Of a stretch of DNA of 8,480 nt, positions 5,429-8,480 are shown one piece after another. Position numbers and translations under genes: made by a program. The notes beneath the pieces were generated by a model, which was not told where the DNA came from, made no database searches, and saw nothing but the letters and a program-made list of their open reading frames with translations. This DNA is from SVFI01 sp045643145 (lineage in GTDB: Bacteria; Bacillota; Clostridia; Lachnospirales; Lachnospiraceae): positions 1 to 8,480 of the forward strand of contig JAZUKG010000149.1 in the NCBI GenBank assembly GCA_045643145.1, in the 5' to 3' direction. How positions within the stretch are numbered: position 1 is the stretch's first letter; each line of letters starts with the position of its first letter.

Positions 5429-5459
5429 TTGATAGAATTATCCCTCGTTCTTTTGTCAA
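5429..5459 (-). promoter_or_regulatory. Promoter of the cytidylyltransferase-HAD gene
   Basis: A perfect minus-strand TTGACA (5454-5459) lies upstream of the start. The -10 is less clear: TATCAA at 5429-5434 with a long 19-base spacer, or TCTATC at 5431-5436 with 17 bases. Confidence 0.5.
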
Positions 5460-5507
5460 GTTTCTTCTCTATATATAACATTTGCCTATTATTTTTTCAA
5501 GTCACAG

Positions 5508-5536
5508 TTGTTGACAGCGCCAAAGCATGATACACT
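5508..5536 (+). promoter_or_regulatory. Promoter of the TPR glycosyltransferase gene
   Basis: TTGTTG (5508-5513), a 17-base spacer and TACACT (5531-5536) with an extended -10 TG (5528-5529) form a plausible housekeeping promoter. An overlapping TTGACA at 5511-5516 has only 14 bases to the same -10. The leader is about 90 bases. Confidence 0.5.
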
Positions 5537-5632
5537 ACATTAAAAGAAGAATTCTTTCGGGGAAATTGCCTCTATATAGTAAAAGGGATAGAGCACAAAC
5601 CGAAATATGACATACAATGACAGAGGTTAGAC

Positions 5633-6706
5633 ATGATTCCAATTACGGTTTGCATCTTGGCAAAAAATGAAGAAAAAAATATAGAAAAGTGTCTGAAATC
5701 AATCCACAGACACCCATTTGAAATTTTAGTATTAGACACAGGTTCTACGGACAGCACAAAAGCAATCGCCCGTAAATATACAGATCGCATCTATAACATT
5801 CCATGGGAAGATGATTTTTCAAAGGCCAGAAACTTTGCCTGCGACAATGCATCGACCGAATGGATTTTAATGATTGATGCCGATGAATACATCGAAAAGA
5901 TCGATTATCGAAGAATCCAATATATTATAGAAAAGAAACCTCGTGCGATTGGTGCTGCTACGAGACTTAACATCAGTAAAAGTCCGGAGGGAGTTATTTT
6001 GAAAACTCCGGATTATGCAGAAAGACTGTTTGACAGAAGACTGTTTTCGTATCAGGGCTGCATTCATGAACAGCTCATCAACAAAAAGAATGATGCGTTT
6101 GAAGTCATTAAGCTCCCGCTCACTTTAGTACATGCGGGTATCGCCAATAGTAAAGAAGCATTGGATGCGCAGACAGATCGAAATCTTCAGATGATGATTC
6201 AGTCCGTAAAGAAATATCCGGATCAGGATGCATCTCTTTACTACCATGTAGGTAACTACTACTACAAACAGGATGATTTCGAAAAAGCTTTTGAATATTA
6301 TGATCAGGGACTTCGTCGTCCGATTGATCCGAGCAATGATTATGTGCCGCATATGGTTTTGGAATACGGATACTGCCTATTAAACACAGGCAGAACCGAA
6401 CAGGCCCTGGCCCTGGCCAATGTGTATGATCAGTTTGATGATATCGCAGATTATTTATATCTCATGGGTATCATTTATTTGAGAGCCAAGCTCGTCGACA
6501 AAGCTCTGATGGAATTTTTACGCGCCACTACCATGAAACGCAAGTTTCAGGATGGTACCAATACCTATTTGGTATATAAAGAAATCTCTGAGATTTATGA
6601 ATCCTACGAGATGATGGAAGAAGCCGAAAAGTATCGTAAGAAAATGGACGAAACGATGCCAAAGGTGGAAGAAGAGAATGAGGAAGAAGAAGCATCCACT
6701 CTTTAG
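5633..6706 (+). CDS. Family 2 glycosyltransferase with C-terminal TPR-like region
   Basis: Residues 1-180 are a GT-A fold family 2 transferase. Visible are ITVCILAKNEEKNIEKCLKSI (4-24), LDTGSTDST (34-42), PWEDDFSKARNFACDNAS (57-74) and the metal-binding DxD motif IDADEY with Asp82/Asp84. RLFDRR followed by IHEQL (144-148) is typical of the subgroup that carries TPRs. Residues about 195-340 form TPR-like helical pairs (YYHVGNYYYKQDDFEKAFEYYDQGL, split here at 203-213 and 214-227; further pairs near 245-262, 273-298 and 315-338). The tail is acidic (345-354, nearly all Glu). There is no membrane segment, so it should act in the cytoplasm. Relatives glycosylate peptides, flagellins or surface polymers. 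The acceptor here is unknown. The ATG follows AGAGG (5622-5626) at 6-base spacing. It has its own promoter and terminator. Confidence 0.88.
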   Translation: MIPITVCILAKNEEKNIEKCLKSIHRHPFEILVLDTGSTDSTKAIARKYTDRIYNIPWEDDFSKARNFACDNASTEWILMIDADEYIEKIDYRRIQYIIEKKPRAIGAATRLNISKSPEGVILKTPDYAERLFDRRLFSYQGCIHEQLINKKNDAFEVIKLPLTLVHAGIANSKEALDAQTDRNLQMMIQSVKKYPDQDASLYYHVGNYYYKQDDFEKAFEYYDQGLRRPIDPSNDYVPHMVLEYGYCLLNTGRTEQALALANVYDQFDDIADYLYLMGIIYLRAKLVDKALMEFLRATTMKRKFQDGTNTYLVYKEISEIYESYEMMEEAEKYRKKMDETMPKVEEENEEEEASTL

Positions 6707-6714
6707 TGGATGCT
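6691..6714. repeat. Perfect hairpin spanning the stop codon of the glycosyltransferase gene
   Basis: AGCATCCACT (6691-6700) and AGTGGATGCT (6705-6714) form a perfect 10-bp stem with a 4-base loop, and the TAG stop (6704-6706) sits at the loop-stem edge. On the plus strand no T run follows. On the minus strand TTCTTCTTCC follows, so it could weakly terminate transcripts coming leftward from the glf side. Confidence 0.5.
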
Positions 6715-6744
6715 CCCAAAATGGATTCAAGGTCGTATGACCTC

Positions 6745-6778
6745 GCCTATCCTGTGGTCAGACAGGATAGGCTTTTTT
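6745..6778 (+). terminator. Rho-independent terminator of the TPR glycosyltransferase gene
   Basis: A perfect 11-bp stem GCCTATCCTGT/ACAGGATAGGC (6745-6755 and 6762-6772) with a 6-base loop is followed by TTTTTT (6773-6778). It lies 38 bases after the stop codon. A small GGTC/GACC hairpin (6731-6742) precedes it. Confidence 0.95.
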
Positions 6779-6859
6779 ATTTTCGCTTATTGTTTCTCTT
6801 GTCGAGAAAGTTCAGCAAATTTGACCATTCGACCGATTTGGCAATAGATAAGCGCCTTA

Positions 6860-7888
6860 TTATATTTGCTTTTCTACACACTTAAGTGCAGCATCGATGA
6901 CAGCATCCATATCATAATATTTATATTCACCAAGCCTGCCACCGAAAATAACATTATCCTCTTTTTCAGCAAGCTTTTTGTACTCCTGATAAAGCATGGT
7001 ATTCTTTTCGTCATTCACAGGATAATATGGTTCATCACCCGGCTGCCACTCCGATGAGTATTCATGGCTTATTACCGTTCCCGGTATCTCATTCCCTTGA
7101 AAATTTGGGATATCCAAAACTTCATTTTCAAATCGTACACTTCTATATTCCAAATTACCAAGTTTATAATCAAAGTAAGCATCTATCGCTCCGGTATAAA
7201 CAATCTTATCAGCAAGACTATTCCAATAGGCCTTCTTTTCCAGATAATCCTCTCCTAAAAGGACCTCAATACCATCCAGCAAATTCTCTACCATTTTGGT
7301 ATAACCGCCAACCGGTATTCCTTGATATAATGCATTGAAATAATTATTGTCATAGGTGAATCGAACCGGTAATCTTTTGATAATAAAAGCCGGGAGTTCT
7401 TTACAATCTCTTCCCCATTGCTTTTCCGTGTATCCCTTGACTAACTTTTCATAGATATCTCTACCAACCAACGAAATAGCCTGTTCTTCCAGATTTTGAG
7501 GTTCTCCATCCACTTCTGCTTTTTGCTTTTCTATAATTTCCATTGCTTCTCGCGGCGTGGACACATTCCATATTTTATTGAATGTTTACATATTAAATGA
7601 CAAAGAATAAATCTCTCCTTTATAGTTCGCAACCGGAGAATTCGTAAATCTATTAAAATTCGCAAAACGATTTATATACTTCCAAACACGTTCATTATTT
7701 GTATGAAAAATATGAGCCCCATATTTATGTACATTGATTTTATTAACTTTTTCGGTATACACATTTCCAGCAATGTGATTTCTACGGTCGATAACCAGCA
7801 CTTTCTTTCCTTTATCTTTTGCTTCTCTAGCATATACCGAACCAAAGAGTCCTGCTCCGACAACTAGATAGTCATATTTTTTATTCAT
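6860..7888 (-). pseudogene. glf: UDP-galactopyranose mutase, broken by an in-frame stop and an internal deletion
   Basis: The intact enzyme is an FAD protein that converts UDP-galactopyranose to UDP-galactofuranose for surface polysaccharides. The frame starts at 7888 with AGGAG (7895-7899) upstream and the FAD-binding YDYLVVGAGLFGSVYA (5-20). It continues with HKYGAHIFHTNNE (54-66) and FNRFTNSP (78-85), then meets TAA at 7586-7588 directly after FNM. The same frame continues past the stop with TFNKIWNVSTP and the rest of the enzyme: NLEEQAISLVG, GYTEKQWGR, KRLPVRF, QGIPVGGYTK, FGGRLGEYKYYDMD. It is one nonsense codon, not a frameshift. The frame also runs from NFQGN directly into EIPGTVISHEY, lacking about 25-30 residues that in E. 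coli Glf include Arg278 (Arg280 in Klebsiella). About 341 sense codons remain, against about 367 in E. coli. Both lesions should abolish activity. It lies 19 bases after the DUF4422 gene. Confidence 0.93.
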
Positions 7889-7907
7889 AGAATTCTCCTA
7901 TGCGTTA

Positions 7908-8480
7908 TTACTGTAAAAAATTTTTATCAGCATACACTACTTTATACCGATCTCTGTGTTTATCAAAAAAATAAGTAATCAGTCTTTCCGACAAAAACCC
8001 CGGATAACGATTTTGATAGTTATCGTCAAATGCTCCCCCTCTATCTGCAACAGCAAACAAAATTGGATACAACCATTTGCATAAGTCATTTAATACTTCG
8101 CGTCTCATAATGAACATATTACAAGGCGAATAAAGAGCGGTTTCAGAAAAGAACTGCTTTATATCGACATATTCTTCAGATAAATTTTGTTGTACATAGT
8201 CGTATAAATATTGTAACGTTTGTGGCGTATGTCTATTCTTATAATTTCCTTCCAAACTAGGTGCTACATACAATGGCAAAGGCAAAATTACATCTATCTG
8301 ATTATCTTCCATTCTTTGTAACCAATCCTTTGGAACTGTAAAATGTCTACGATAATGTTCAAGTCCGACATAGTCCTCGGTAGCATGCTTCCAAATCCAA
8401 TAAAGCCCTGTCAATTCACAAAACTGAATGTTTTTACTAGAAATATTGTCTCCTACATTATCATATATAGCATCTGCTGT
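7908..8480 (-). CDS. DUF4422 predicted glycosyltransferase (N-terminus beyond the right edge)
   Basis: The open frame runs to the window edge, about 190 residues. It reads DNVGDNISSKNIQFCELTGLYWIWKH through the edge region (split: DNVGDNISS near 8437-8463, then CELTGLYWIWKH), followed by DYVGLEHYRRHF, DVILPLPLYV, a Cys-Asn-Met-Phe-Ile-Met-Arg-Arg-Glu-Val segment, and RYPGFLSERLITYFF. These are the conserved blocks of the DUF4422 family, found in capsule and exopolysaccharide clusters and predicted to be GT-A-type transferases. The TTG at 8412-8414 lies inside the conserved C-E-L-T-G-L-Y-W block and is not the start. The true start is probably some 25-40 residues outside the window. No membrane segment is seen. 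It shares a transcript with the broken glf, and this stretch looks more AT-rich than the genes to the left. Confidence 0.88.
   Translation of the reverse strand, partial: TADAIYDNVGDNISSKNIQFCELTGLYWIWKHATEDYVGLEHYRRHFTVPKDWLQRMEDNQIDVILPLPLYVAPSLEGNYKNRHTPQTLQYLYDYVQQNLSEEYVDIKQFFSETALYSPCNMFIMRREVLNDLCKWLYPILFAVADRGGAFDDNYQNRYPGFLSERLITYFFDKHRDRYKVVYADKNFLQ

Noticed and set aside
5508..5536. TTGACA at 5511-5516 as the main -35 of the glycosyltransferase promoter
   Set aside because: It is only 14 bases from the best -10. The overlapping TTGTTG at 17 bases with an extended -10 is a better fit, although a second start is possible.
7027..7338. Plus-strand open frames opposite glf
   Set aside because: They are shadows of the mutase coding sequence with no family resemblance or ribosome binding sites.
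6860..7888. Two separate genes, or a frameshift, in glf
   Set aside because: Both parts are in the same frame with exactly seven codons between the TAA and the internal GTG. Those codons match the conserved protein, so one nonsense codon explains it.

Overview
The window looks like chromosomal DNA of a low-GC Firmicute, most likely a motile or formerly motile member of the Lachnospiraceae (Clostridia). This rests on the rpmG-secE-nusG-rplK-rplA order, the zinc-type L33, strong AGGAGG ribosome binding sites, the protein sequences, and a FliD-like gene next to sugar-nucleotide and glycosyltransferase genes. The genus is not determined.

Left part (1-2800, minus strand). A housekeeping operon reads leftward from two tandem promoters (2715-2782): rpmG (L33), secE, nusG, rplK (L11), rplA (L1), closed by a perfect hairpin terminator at 273-306. 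Just upstream of both rplK and rplA sits the same small RNA element. Its outer arms are identical and its inner stem shows compensatory changes, so it is probably a translational or processing signal of the L11/L1 operon. The nusG-rplK gap holds a second, GAAA-capped structure. rplJ-rplL do not follow rplA. Instead there is a repeat-rich intergenic stretch, then the start of a gene (TTG start, membrane or signal segment) running off the left edge.

Middle (2800-6780). Three separately promoted genes follow. The first (+) encodes an atypical FliD-family (flagellar cap-like) protein with no recognisable canonical FliD N-terminus. The second (-) encodes a CMP-sugar synthetase-type cytidylyltransferase fused to a small EcbF/BcbF-type HAD phosphatase domain. 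The third (+) encodes a family 2 glycosyltransferase with a C-terminal TPR-like region and an acidic tail. The first two converge on a shared bidirectional terminator, and the last two diverge from an intergenic region with a promoter for each. Together they suggest glycosylation of flagella or another surface structure, possibly with a nonulosonic-acid-type sugar. That is inference from content and proximity.

Right part (6860-8480, minus strand). This is the distal end of a surface-polysaccharide operon entering from the right: a DUF4422 predicted glycosyltransferase (N-terminus outside the window) and then UDP-galactopyranose mutase (glf). The glf copy appears dead. It has one in-frame TAA, and it lacks roughly 25-30 residues that in homologues carry an essential active-site arginine.

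No rRNA, tRNA, CRISPR, transposase, phage or defence system was seen. The most interesting items are the duplicated rplK/rplA RNA element, the doubly damaged glf, and the FliD-like/cytidylyltransferase-HAD/TPR-glycosyltransferase neighbourhood.
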